DNA of 64,000 bases from SG8-41 sp035649495 (lineage in GTDB: Bacteria; Pseudomonadota; Gammaproteobacteria; Burkholderiales; SG8-41), in contig DASRJL010000092.1 in NCBI GenBank assembly GCA_035649495.1, forward strand, positions 69,032 to 133,031, in the 5' to 3' direction. The position numbers and the translations under genes were made by a program. The notes under the pieces were generated by a model, which saw nothing but the letters and a program-made list of their open reading frames with translations, made no database searches and was not told the DNA's origin. Below, in pieces: positions 47,006 through 55,058 of this stretch. The first letter of the stretch is position 1, and each line of letters opens with the position of its first letter.

Positions 47006-48019
47006 ATGAGCGTTTCAGCAGCCTTTGAGCGTGCGCGGCGTCTCGAGCGCCGTATCGCGTATGCCGCGCTGGGCCTGATCGGGGCGATGGAAGGCGCCCT
47101 GGCGGCGAGCGAGCCGCCGGCGAGTTATCCCACCAAGCCGGTGCGCCTGATCGTCGCGCAGGGGACGGGAAGCTCGGTGGACAATCTGGGTCGTCTGCTC
47201 GCCGCGCGGTTGACGGAGGAGTGGGGCAGGCAGGTGATCGTGGACAACCGGGGCGGCGCGGGAGGAACCATAGGCGCGGAAATCGCCGCGCGCGCGGTGC
47301 CCGATGGCTACACGCTCCTCGTATCGTCGACCGCGATGCAGGTGATCTCGCCGCAGGTCTACAAGAACCTCACCTACCATCCGACGAAGGATTTCGCGAT
47401 GATGACCCTGATCGGGAGCACGCAGAACGTCCTCGCCGTGAATCCGAAGATGCCCTACAAGAACGTCAAGGAGATGATCGCGTACGCGAAGGCGAATCCG
47501 GGCAAGATCAACATCGCGAATGCGGGATCGGGATTCCAGAGCCATCTCGCCGGCGTGCTGTTCACGCACATGGCCGGGATCGACGTGCTGCACGTCCCGT
47601 ACAAGGGAGGCACCTCCACCACGGCAGTTGCCGCAGGAGAGTCGCACGCCACCATAGTGCCGATGCCGTCGGTGATCGGACAGTTGCGCGCGGGGCGGCT
47701 CACGCCGATGGCGACCGGCGGCGAGAAGCGCTCGTCGGTCCTGCCGGAGGTGCCGACCTTCATCGAAGCCGGCGTGCCGGGGTACGTGTCCACCGGCTGG
47801 GCGGGCATCGTCGCGCCGAAGGGCATCTCGAAGCCGCTCTTCGACCGGATTTACGGCTCGCTCATCAAGGTCATGAACAACCCGACCACGCGCGAGCTGC
47901 TGGAGCGCCAGGGCGCGGAGCCCATGACGAGCACGCCGGAGGAGATGCTGAAGCACATCAACGCCGAGTACGCCCGCTTCACTCAGGCGATCAAGCTCGC
48001 CGACCTGAAAGTACAGTAA
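47006..48019 (+). CDS. Bug/TctC-family extracytoplasmic solute-binding protein
   Basis: 337 aa; GAGGAGAAGGAAG precedes the ATG. Signal region to about residue 35 (IAYAALGLIGAMEGALAAS), then the Bug fold: YPTKPVRLIVAQGTGSSVDNLGRLLA, VIVDNRGGAGGTIGAEIAA, DGYTLLVSSTAMQVISP, VPYKGGTSTTAVAAGE and MTSTPEEMLKHINAE. These are the receptor components of tripartite tricarboxylate transporters. Bug genes are often orphans in betaproteobacteria; no tctA/tctB lies nearby. Ligand unknown, probably a carboxylate. Confidence 0.93.
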   Translation: MSVSAAFERARRLERRIAYAALGLIGAMEGALAASEPPASYPTKPVRLIVAQGTGSSVDNLGRLLAARLTEEWGRQVIVDNRGGAGGTIGAEIAARAVPDGYTLLVSSTAMQVISPQVYKNLTYHPTKDFAMMTLIGSTQNVLAVNPKMPYKNVKEMIAYAKANPGKINIANAGSGFQSHLAGVLFTHMAGIDVLHVPYKGGTSTTAVAAGESHATIVPMPSVIGQLRAGRLTPMATGGEKRSSVLPEVPTFIEAGVPGYVSTGWAGIVAPKGISKPLFDRIYGSLIKVMNNPTTRELLERQGAEPMTSTPEEMLKHINAEYARFTQAIKLADLKVQ

Positions 48020-48200
48020 CCCCCATTGAACAGGGGGTAACGGAGATCACGGAGAAGGGCAGACCCTCTGTTGCCTCTGTTGCCTCCTGTAAAGACCTGC
48101 TCAGGAAAAAGATTGAACAGGAGGAACAGAGTACGGCAGATTCTAAGTCCTAAATCTCCGTTGCCTCTGTTGCCTGCTGTTAAAAACTACTGGAGAGGAA
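48020..48200. repeat. Dispersed imperfect repeat between the two Bug genes
   Basis: Contains ctctgttgcctctgttgcct with cctgtaaag, then gaacaggaggaacagag and again ccgttgcctctgttgcctgc with tgttaaaa. The forward and reverse arms are complementary, and the same elements occur at 9930-10090. No ORF. Confidence 0.7.
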
Positions 48201-48206
48201 AGCGGA

Positions 48207-49172
48207 ATGAGAACTCTATTGGCCGTCGCTGCCATGGTCGCTGCCGTCGCTACGGCCGCGGACGCGCAGGCGCAGGGCGGCTATCCCGCCAAACCCATCC
48301 GGATGCTGACTCCGTTCTCGGCGGGCGGGGGCTCGGACATTCTGGCGCGGTTGATCGGGCCTCAGATCACCGAGGCCTGGGGCCAGCAGATCATCGTCGA
48401 GAACAGGCCGGGCGCGGCGGGCAACCTGGGCGCGGGCATCGTCGTCAAGGCCGAGCCGGACGGCTACACCCTCATCATCGTCTCGGGCACCTACGGCGCG
48501 AGCGGCGCGCTCTACAAGCTGCCGTACGACACCGTTACGGCGATCTCGCCGATCATCCTCATAGGCACGACACCCCTCGTCCTGAGCGTGCATCCCTCCC
48601 TGCCCGTGAAGGACCTGAAGGGGTTCATCGCGCTCGCGAGGAGCAAGCCCGATGCCCTGAGCTACGGCACGGCCGGCCTGGGCGATCTTGCCCATCTCGC
48701 GGGCGAGATGTTCAAGCAGCAGGCGAAGATCAGCATGACGCAGGTGCCCTACAAGGGCAGCGCCCCGCTCATGATCGGGATCGTCAGCGGGGAAGTCCCG
48801 GTCAGCATCAGCAGCCTCGTGCCCACGGTGCCGCACGTGAAGGCGGGACGCCTGAGGCACATAGCGGTCACGACGCCCGGGCGCTCGCGCGCGTTTCCCG
48901 ATGTGGCCGCTTTTGCCGAGACGGTGCCCGGGTTCGACGTGACGCACTGGTACGGCATGTGGGGGCCCAGGGGATTACCGGCGGACATCGTGACGCGCTG
49001 GAACAAGGAAGTGGCACGGATCATCAGGACCGAAGCGATACAGAAATTCTTCAGGACCGAAGGCCTGGAAGCTGCCGGCGGACCACCCGAGGAGTTCCGG
49101 GACCGGATCAGGAGCGATCTCGAGAAATGGCAGAAGGTGGTGAAGGAAGCGAAGATCGTGATCGGCAACTGA
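48207..49172 (+). CDS. Bug/TctC-family extracytoplasmic solute-binding protein
   Basis: 321 aa with GGAGAGG upstream of the ATG and a clear signal peptide (LLAVAAMVAAVATAADAQA). Bug hallmarks: YPAKPIRMLTPFSAGGGSDILARL, IIVENRPGAAGNLGAGIVV, DGYTLIIVSGTYGASGALY, VPYKGSAPLMIGIVSGE and AAGGPPEEFRDRIRSD. It is a paralogue of the preceding gene with different pocket residues, so its ligand probably differs. No permease genes are nearby. Confidence 0.93.
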   Translation: MRTLLAVAAMVAAVATAADAQAQGGYPAKPIRMLTPFSAGGGSDILARLIGPQITEAWGQQIIVENRPGAAGNLGAGIVVKAEPDGYTLIIVSGTYGASGALYKLPYDTVTAISPIILIGTTPLVLSVHPSLPVKDLKGFIALARSKPDALSYGTAGLGDLAHLAGEMFKQQAKISMTQVPYKGSAPLMIGIVSGEVPVSISSLVPTVPHVKAGRLRHIAVTTPGRSRAFPDVAAFAETVPGFDVTHWYGMWGPRGLPADIVTRWNKEVARIIRTEAIQKFFRTEGLEAAGGPPEEFRDRIRSDLEKWQKVVKEAKIVIGN

Positions 49173-49245
49173 GCTGAACCGCCCGGCGTTGTCGGGATGG
49201 CGCGCACGGCGGCGCTGACCTGACGGCCACTCCCGATTCAACCGA

Positions 49246-49270
49246 AGACGCCGCGATTGCGGGGCTTTTT
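49246..49270 (+). terminator. Weak intrinsic terminator
   Basis: A short stem CCGC-GATT-GCGG within gacgccgcgattgcggggc, followed by six T. It lies about 75 bp after the second Bug gene and just before the MCE operon. Confidence 0.5.
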
Positions 49271-49311
49271 TCGTCCGCCGACACCTTTTTCCGTTCTGCT
49301 ACCATGCCTCG

Positions 49312-49872
49312 ATGATGTCGCTGAATCTCCACAATCCCGATTCCGGAGTCCGTTGCGAGATCGAGCTTGGGCGCGGTTTGACCTATGCGGTCGAGTCCGG
49401 GAGCCCGGAGGGGCTGGATTCCCTGCTCGAGCAGCTGCTCCATCACCCCGGGACGCAGGTTGCCGACAGCGTGGGCGGCACGGTGGGCAGCATCAACGTG
49501 CTGGAAAACATCGGCCTGCCGGCGATCTATCACCGCGTCGCGCCGCTCATCACGCTCGAGCGCGAGGCACTGGACGTGCTGGCCGCCTGCGGACTCGACG
49601 AGCAGCGCGCCGAGGCGCTGTGCCGGAAGCGTCCCGCCGAGCTGGGGCCGTTCGACAAGCGCCTGGTGGGATTCGTGCGCAGCCTCCTGATGCATCCCGA
49701 CCTCCTGGTCTACCATCGCTTCCTTGAAGGTCTTACGCGGACGGACATGGCGCGGGCCGTCGCGCTGAACGAGGTGTATCGCGCGCGCCGGCCTGGCGGT
49801 ACCGCCGTCTACCTGATGTTGAGCGACATGCCGGTGCTCGAGCCGGCCTGCGATCGGAGCTTCGTCACATGA
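49312..49872 (+). CDS. Degenerate MlaF-like ABC ATPase homologue (pseudo-ATPase)
   Basis: 186 aa, much shorter than MlaF (about 270). It keeps recognisable ABC landmarks but without catalytic residues. The Walker A position reads ESGSPEGLDSLLEQ (no GxxxxGK[ST]). The NVLENIGLPAIYH segment matches the usual helix after the Q-loop. The signature position reads ELGPFDKRLVGFVRSLL instead of LSGG. Walker B reads DLLVYHRFLEGLTRTD instead of LLLYDEPTSGLD, and the switch-loop His is absent (YLMLSDM). ATP hydrolysis by this chain is therefore unlikely. It starts an operon with MCE, lipoprotein and permease genes and overlaps the MCE gene by 4 bases, so it is translated with the transporter and not a random relic. 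Confidence 0.75.
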   Translation: MMSLNLHNPDSGVRCEIELGRGLTYAVESGSPEGLDSLLEQLLHHPGTQVADSVGGTVGSINVLENIGLPAIYHRVAPLITLEREALDVLAACGLDEQRAEALCRKRPAELGPFDKRLVGFVRSLLMHPDLLVYHRFLEGLTRTDMARAVALNEVYRARRPGGTAVYLMLSDMPVLEPACDRSFVT

Positions 49873-50912
49873 GCATGATTGCCGAGCCGATGAAAATGGT
49901 GTCCGAGATGCGCGCGGGACTGCGCGACATCGCGGTGGCCTCGCGGATTTTCCTGGTCGTGGCGGTGCTGGCGCTCGTCGCGGCAATCGGGGTTCTCGCC
50001 TGGCAGCAGGGCGCTCTCACGCGGACGATAGACGTGAGCTTCTTCGCTGGAACCGCCGACGGCATGAACAAGGGCATGGCGGTCAAGCTCGTCGGCTTCA
50101 AGGTCGGATCGGTCGACGCCATCTCCGTGACGCCGGACCTGCGCGTGAAGGTGAGTGTCAAGCTCGACGAGAAATACCGGAACATGATCGACGGGGACGC
50201 CGTGGTGCGCCTTGCCAGGGAGGGCCTGATCGGCGGCAACGTGCTCGAAGTGCGTCCCGGCTCCGGCGACAAGGGCCCGATAAAGGACAAGGCCGTCCTG
50301 CGCTACGAGCGCGAACCGGCGCTGGATGCGGCCGTCGTCGCGCTGGTGGACCAGATCGCGCCGGTCATCGCCGACGTCAAGCAGGTGACTACCTTCCTCG
50401 CGAGCCCGGAGGGCGACTTCCGCCAGGCGATAGGCAACGCCAACCGCGCGGCCGCCGCCCTCGTCGAGACCCGTGCCGACTTGAAGAAGCTGATCGCGTC
50501 GCTCGGGGAAGGCTTCGACAGGAGTGAGAAGCAGCTTGCCGCGGTCCTCGATACCACGAACGGACTGCTGCAGGAGACGCGCGCCAGCGTCGCCGTGCTG
50601 GACGGCTCCCTGAGAAAGATGGACGCGGCGCTGCCGGGCATCGCCACCAAGATGGACCAGAGCCTCGAAAACATCCGGGTGGCGAGCGAGGCGATCCGCG
50701 GCGTTGCGACGGGGCAGCTGCCCGGGCTCGTCGGCGACGCCGGAACGCTGGTAGGCGAGGGCAGCGCGCTCGTCTCCGATACGAACGAGATCGTTCGCGG
50801 CGCCAAACAGACCTGGCCGGTGCGTAACCTCGTCCCGCCCCGGCAGGAGCTGCGCTTGCGGCTCGACAGCGGTGGTGGCCTGTCGGCGATGCCTCCGGAG
50901 GGCAAACGCTGA
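49869..50912 (+). CDS. MCE (MlaD-family) periplasmic substrate-binding protein
   Basis: 347 aa. An N-terminal helix, about residues 27-47 (IFLVVAVLALVAAIGVLAW), anchors it in the inner membrane. The MCE domain, about 52-140, contains VSFFAGTADGMNKGMAVKLVGFKVGSVDAI and GLIGGNVLEVRPG. A long helical C-terminal tail (about 170-320) could form a tunnel, as in larger MCE proteins. MCE proteins carry lipids between the two membranes. It is ATGA-coupled to the pseudo-ATPase and followed by a lipoprotein gene after 2 bp. Confidence 0.92.
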   Translation: MSMIAEPMKMVSEMRAGLRDIAVASRIFLVVAVLALVAAIGVLAWQQGALTRTIDVSFFAGTADGMNKGMAVKLVGFKVGSVDAISVTPDLRVKVSVKLDEKYRNMIDGDAVVRLAREGLIGGNVLEVRPGSGDKGPIKDKAVLRYEREPALDAAVVALVDQIAPVIADVKQVTTFLASPEGDFRQAIGNANRAAAALVETRADLKKLIASLGEGFDRSEKQLAAVLDTTNGLLQETRASVAVLDGSLRKMDAALPGIATKMDQSLENIRVASEAIRGVATGQLPGLVGDAGTLVGEGSALVSDTNEIVRGAKQTWPVRNLVPPRQELRLRLDSGGGLSAMPPEGKR

Positions 50913-50914
50913 TA

Positions 50915-51766
50915 ATGCGCGCCGCGATCCTGCTCGTCGCAGGTCTTCTCGCACCGGCGCTCTGCGGCTGCGGCTCGGTTCCGCCGCAGTCCGACGCCGA
51001 CGCGCGGCGCGAGCGGCAGACCGACCTGGGTGAGCGCGCGCAGCGCGCGATCGGCAGGGGTGAGGTCGGGCGCGCGGCCGGCTACTACCGCGAGGCGCTG
51101 CGGATCGCGGAGGCTACGGAGGATTTCCCGGCGATCGGCGTATACGCACTCAATCTCGCCGCGACCTACCAGGCGCTGGACGAGGCGGCTCTCGCGCAAG
51201 GCGCGCTCGACAAGGTGCTGGCGGAGCCGGCGCGTTTCGAGCAGCCGCTGGTGGTCGAAGCGGCAGGACGCAGGGCGCTGCTCGCCCTGCAGGCGCGCCA
51301 GCTCGACACGGCAGAGGAATGGCTGGGTCGCGCCGAGCGGGATTGCGCGCCGGCGTCATGCAAGGCTCAGGTCGCATTGCAGAACCTGCGGGGCCAGCTG
51401 CTGCTGGAGCGCGGTAATGCCGCCGAGGCCAGGGCGGTCATGGTCGGGGCGCTTGCCGGAGCGAGGGCGGAGGGCAACCCGGAAGAGGAAGCCAACGCGC
51501 TGCGCGTGGACGGCCGCGCGGCGGCGCGCCTGGGCGAGCATGGGGAGGCGCTCGCGGCGCTCAACCGGGCCCTCGATCTGGACAAGCGGAGCGGATTGCC
51601 GCGGAAAATCGCGCTCGACCTGATCGCGCTGGCCGAAGTGGAGATCGCGCGCGGCGAGCGTGCTGCGGCCCGGGACTACGCGCGGCGCGCGCTCGCGGTA
51701 AGCCGGGCAGGGGGCAGCAAGCGCCAGCAGGAGGAGGCGCAGCGGTTGCTGGAGAGCATCCCGTGA
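50915..51766 (+). CDS. TPR-repeat lipoprotein of the MCE operon
   Basis: 283 aa with a lipoprotein signal (RAAILLVAGLLAPALCGCG; lipid Cys at about 18-20). The rest is helical tetratricopeptide-like repeats (GERAQRAIGRGEVGRAAGYY, GVYALNLAATYQALDE, ANALRVDGRAAARLGEHGEA, AALNRALDLDKRSGL, ARDYARRALAVSRAGGSK). It occupies the slot that PqiC-like lipoproteins take in other MCE operons, but it is not of that family. It is likely an outer-membrane partner that docks the MCE protein. The permease gene overlaps its stop. Confidence 0.82.
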   Translation: MRAAILLVAGLLAPALCGCGSVPPQSDADARRERQTDLGERAQRAIGRGEVGRAAGYYREALRIAEATEDFPAIGVYALNLAATYQALDEAALAQGALDKVLAEPARFEQPLVVEAAGRRALLALQARQLDTAEEWLGRAERDCAPASCKAQVALQNLRGQLLLERGNAAEARAVMVGALAGARAEGNPEEEANALRVDGRAAARLGEHGEALAALNRALDLDKRSGLPRKIALDLIALAEVEIARGERAAARDYARRALAVSRAGGSKRQQEEAQRLLESIP

Positions 51767-52620
51767 CGGCATCTTCGACAACACCGTCGGCTACCGCCCC
51801 GGTCGCTCCCGCGCTCGTCGCCGCGGCCCCTGCGATCTATCCGGTCACGCGCGCCAATTTTCCCGCCTGGGCAGTGCCGGGGGGGCACATCCTGCTCCTG
51901 TGGCACTGCATGCGGCGCGTGCGCATGCTCTCGAATCCCATGGTGCGCCTCGTGTTCCTGCGCCAGGTCTATTTCGTAGGCGTGCAGGGATTTCGCGTGA
52001 TCGCGCTCCTCGCGCTCGCCACCGGCGGGCTGCTCGTGACGCAGGCAACGAGCGTGCTGGGGGCGACGAACGCTTTTCTCTACGACCTGCTGGGCTGGCT
52101 GCTAGTGACCGAGGCGGCGCCTCTCCTGGTCGCCGTGGTCGTGATCGGCCGCGGCGCCACCGTGATCTCCACGGATCTCGCCCTCATGAAAGTGCGCGGA
52201 GAGCTGCGCGCGCTGGAGCAGATGCGGATCGATCCGCGCGACTACCTCGCGCTGCCGCGCATCGTGGCGCTCACCGTGTCGCTGCTCGCGTCCACCCTCT
52301 ACTACCAGATCATCGCGGTAGTCGGCGGCTTCGCGGTGTGCTCTCTGCTGCTCAATGTGTCCTTTCTCGAGCAGATGCACCTCCTGCTCGAGGCGATACG
52401 CTGGTCCGACATGTTTCTCGCGGGCGTGAAAGCCGTGGTCTTCGGCCTCGCCATGGGCACGATCGCGTGCTTCGCCGGCCTGTACGCGGGTCGTTCCATA
52501 GGCGACGTGCCCCGCGCGCAAATCTTGGCCTACATGCGTTGCCTGACGTGGCTGGTGGCAATCGACGTGGTGTTCGCGTTCGTGAGCTTCAGGGCTTTCG
52601 GTCAAGCGGCATTCTCATGA
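51763..52620 (+). CDS. MlaE-family ABC transporter permease
   Basis: 285 aa from the GTG at 51763, overlapping the previous stop by 4 bases. It has about five membrane helices and the MlaE signature GELRALEQMRIDPRDYLALPRI near residues 145-167. This is the coupling helix that normally contacts the MlaF ATPase (usually EAL.MG.dP). LVTEAAPLLVAVVVIGRGAT and GLAMGTIACFAGLYAG are typical. It forms the membrane core of the lipid transporter with the MCE protein. Retention of the coupling helix implies a real ATPase may be recruited from elsewhere. Confidence 0.92.
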   Translation: MTASSTTPSATAPVAPALVAAAPAIYPVTRANFPAWAVPGGHILLLWHCMRRVRMLSNPMVRLVFLRQVYFVGVQGFRVIALLALATGGLLVTQATSVLGATNAFLYDLLGWLLVTEAAPLLVAVVVIGRGATVISTDLALMKVRGELRALEQMRIDPRDYLALPRIVALTVSLLASTLYYQIIAVVGGFAVCSLLLNVSFLEQMHLLLEAIRWSDMFLAGVKAVVFGLAMGTIACFAGLYAGRSIGDVPRAQILAYMRCLTWLVAIDVVFAFVSFRAFGQAAFS

Positions 52621-53453
52621 GCGACTCTTTCCGCATCGCCTGCCTCCAGATGCAGGCAGGCAACGACCTGGAGGCAAACCTCGCCACGGTGCGCGACATG
52701 GCGGGCGCCGCCGCTGCCCGCGGCGCGCGCTTCATCCTGACGCCCGAATACGCGCTGATGCTGGACGGCAGCGGGAGGGTGATGCGCGAGCGGGCCCTGG
52801 CCGCCGACGGAAGTCCGGCCCTTCCCGCGCTGCAGGCCCTGGCGCGGGACCTGAAGGTCTGGTTCCTCGCCGGCTCGCTCACCGTGCGTACCGAAGCTGC
52901 CGACGGCCGGATCGCGAACCGCTCCTTCGTCATCTCGGACGGGGGCGCAGTCGTTGCCGCCTACGACAAGATCCACATGTTCGATGTGACGCTGCCCGAC
53001 GGCCGGGCGATCCGTGAATCCTCCGCCTATCGCCCCGGCGACCGCGCGGTCACGGCGGATACGCCGTGGGGCAGGTTCGGACTGACGGTCTGCTACGACC
53101 TGCGGTTTCCCGGCTTGTACCGCGCGCTCGCGCTCGCCGGCTCGCACTACATCACCGTGCCTTCGTCGTTTCAGCCCCAGACCGGCAAGGTCCACTGGTA
53201 CACGCTCGTGCGTGCCCGCGCGATAGAAAACGGCTGCTTCATCATTGCGCCGGCCATGTGCGGCGACCATCCCGGCAACCGGCAGACCTACGGCCATACG
53301 CTGGTCGTGGATCCCTGGGGCGAGGTGCTTGCCGACGGCGGCGAATCGCCGGGAATCGTGTACGCGGAGATCGACCCGGCCGCGGTGACGCGCGCACGGG
53401 GCATGATTCCGTCGATCGATCACGATCGCGTCTTCAGTCCGCCAGCGGACTGA
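52617..53453 (+). CDS. Carbon-nitrogen hydrolase (nitrilase superfamily, Nit2/omega-amidase-like)
   Basis: 278 aa, ATGA-coupled to the permease gene although functionally unrelated. The Glu-Lys-Cys triad is visible: Glu in ILTPEYALML near residue 44, Lys in YDKIHMFDV near 119, and Cys in TVCYDLRFPGLYRAL near 160. The HMFDV and CYDLRFP motifs are typical of the Nit1/Nit2 branch, which includes omega-amidases and deaminated glutathione amidase. In Betaproteobacteria this gene often sits among housekeeping genes. The exact amide substrate is not determined by sequence. Confidence 0.92.
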   Translation: MSDSFRIACLQMQAGNDLEANLATVRDMAGAAAARGARFILTPEYALMLDGSGRVMRERALAADGSPALPALQALARDLKVWFLAGSLTVRTEAADGRIANRSFVISDGGAVVAAYDKIHMFDVTLPDGRAIRESSAYRPGDRAVTADTPWGRFGLTVCYDLRFPGLYRALALAGSHYITVPSSFQPQTGKVHWYTLVRARAIENGCFIIAPAMCGDHPGNRQTYGHTLVVDPWGEVLADGGESPGIVYAEIDPAAVTRARGMIPSIDHDRVFSPPAD

Positions 53454-53458
53454 AGACG

Positions 53459-53530
53459 CGGGACTGGGGACCAGGGACTATAGACTAGTGTCAGGTTGCA
53501 GTCTCCAGTCTCTAGTCTCTAGTCTCTGTT
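53459..53530. repeat. Short GACTAGAGACT-type inverted/tandem repeat
   Basis: gggactatagactagtg at the left and cagtctccagtctctagtct with ctagtctctg at the right form complementary arms, with the right arm built of tandem AGTCTCT units. Intergenic, lower GC, upstream of surE. Confidence 0.7.
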
Positions 53531-53593
53531 GTTCGATATAATCGATCGCGTGATTTACCGCGCCGCAGTGTCTCCGCCCTGATTCCCGCCCGG

Positions 53594-54334
53594 ATGCGCA
53601 TCCTGCTGAGCAACGATGACGGCTACTACGCGCCGCCGATCGCGCTCCTGGCGGAAATGCTCGCCCCGCTCGCCGAGGTCACTGTGGTCGCTCCCGAGCG
53701 CGACCGAAGCGGCTCCAGCAACTCGCTTACGCTCGACCGGCCGCTCATGGTGCGGCGCGCGTCGAGCGGCTTCTATTACGTGAACGGCACGCCCACCGAT
53801 TGCGTGCACGTGGCGTTGACGGGCCTCCTGACAGAGCCGCCGGATCTCGTGGTGTCCGGGATCAACGACGGCGCCAACATGGGCGAGGACACGCTGTACT
53901 CCGGCACCGTGGCCGCCGCGACCGAAGGCTATCTGCTGGGCATTCCGTCCATCGCGGTCTCGCTCGTCCTGGAGGGCAGGGAAAACTTCGCCGCTGCGGG
54001 CCGCGTGACGGTCGAGCTGGTCGAGCGCTTCCGCGAGCGCCCCCTCACCGGGCCGTGGCTGTTCAACGTCAACGTGCCGGACGTGGAATATGGCGCGTTG
54101 CGCGGCGTGCAGGTGACGCGGCTCGGCCGGCGCCACAAGGCGGAGCCGGTGATCAAGATGAAGAGTCCTCGCGGTGAAACGGTGTACTGGGTCGGGGCGG
54201 CGGGCGCGGCGCAGGATGCGGGCGAAGGAACGGATTTTCACGCGGTTGCGAACGGCCGTGTCTCGGTGACGCCGCTGCAGGTGGATTTGACGCGGGTATC
54301 GCAGCTTGAACAATTGCGGGAGTGGCTGGCGTGA
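53594..54334 (+). CDS. surE: 5'/3'-nucleotidase SurE
   Basis: 246 aa, the family length. The N-terminal MRILLSNDDGYYAPPI carries the Asp-Asp metal ligands, PERDRSGSSNSLTL the conserved Ser/Asn cluster, and VSGINDGANMGEDTLYSGTVAAA the third metal-binding Asn segment. It dephosphorylates nucleoside monophosphates and short polyphosphate in the cytoplasm. It is the first gene of the stationary-phase block surE-pcm-nlpD and overlaps pcm by 4 bases. Confidence 0.96.
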   Translation: MRILLSNDDGYYAPPIALLAEMLAPLAEVTVVAPERDRSGSSNSLTLDRPLMVRRASSGFYYVNGTPTDCVHVALTGLLTEPPDLVVSGINDGANMGEDTLYSGTVAAATEGYLLGIPSIAVSLVLEGRENFAAAGRVTVELVERFRERPLTGPWLFNVNVPDVEYGALRGVQVTRLGRRHKAEPVIKMKSPRGETVYWVGAAGAAQDAGEGTDFHAVANGRVSVTPLQVDLTRVSQLEQLREWLA

Positions 54335-54990
54335 CGGCGCGGCTGTCCGGGATCGGGATGACATCGCAGCGGACGCGGTTGCGGATGGTCGAGCGGCTGC
54401 GCGAGCAGGGCATACGCGACGAAGCGGTGCTGGCGGCGATGGCGGAGCTGCCGCGGCATATTTTCGTCGACGAGGCGCTGGCGAGCCGCGCCTACGAGGA
54501 CATGTCGCTGCCGCTCGGGTTCGGGCAGACCATATCCAGCCCGCACACCGTGGCGCGCATGACGGAACTCGCGCGCGCGGGCGGCGTCCTCGAAAAAGTG
54601 CTGGAGATCGGAACCGGGTGCGGCTATCAGACGGCGGTGCTGGCGAAGCTCGTGAAGCAGGTGTACTCGATCGAGCGCCTTGCGGCGCTGTTGAATCGCG
54701 CGCGGCGCCACCTGCGGGACGTTCGGCTCCTGAACGTGCACCTGCGGCACGGGGACGGCCTCCTCGGCATGCCGCAGACGGGCCCGTTCGACGCCATCGT
54801 GATGACGGCGGCGGCCTCCCGCGTGCCGTCGGCGCTCGTGGAGCAGTTGAAACCGGGCGGGCGCATGGTGATGCCGATCGCCACCGCCAAAGGCCAGCAG
54901 TTGAGCGTGGTAGAGCGCACGCAACAGGGCCATACCGAGCGGCGCATGGATCAGGTAAAGTTCGTGCCGCTCCTGCCCGGAGTCGAATGA
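54331..54990 (+). CDS. pcm: Protein-L-isoaspartate O-methyltransferase
   Basis: 219 aa from the GTG at 54331, overlapping the surE stop. It repairs isoaspartyl residues using S-adenosylmethionine. Family marks: MAELPRHIFVDEALASRAYEDMSLPLGFGQTIS (substrate loop), VLEIGTGCGYQTAVLAKL (SAM motif I), VYSIERLAAL and FDAIVMTAAASRVPSAL. The pairing with surE and nlpD is classic in gamma- and betaproteobacteria. Confidence 0.95.
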   Translation: MTARLSGIGMTSQRTRLRMVERLREQGIRDEAVLAAMAELPRHIFVDEALASRAYEDMSLPLGFGQTISSPHTVARMTELARAGGVLEKVLEIGTGCGYQTAVLAKLVKQVYSIERLAALLNRARRHLRDVRLLNVHLRHGDGLLGMPQTGPFDAIVMTAAASRVPSALVEQLKPGGRMVMPIATAKGQQLSVVERTQQGHTERRMDQVKFVPLLPGVE

Positions 54991-55058
54991 GCCGGCAGTG
55001 TGCCGGTCGGCTCTGCGGTACCCCGGATCGGCTGATCGTGCGTTAATACCTGTTACTC

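Noticed and set aside
47006..49172. Complete tripartite tricarboxylate transporter
   Set aside because: Only two binding proteins are present; no TctA or TctB membrane subunit genes are adjacent.
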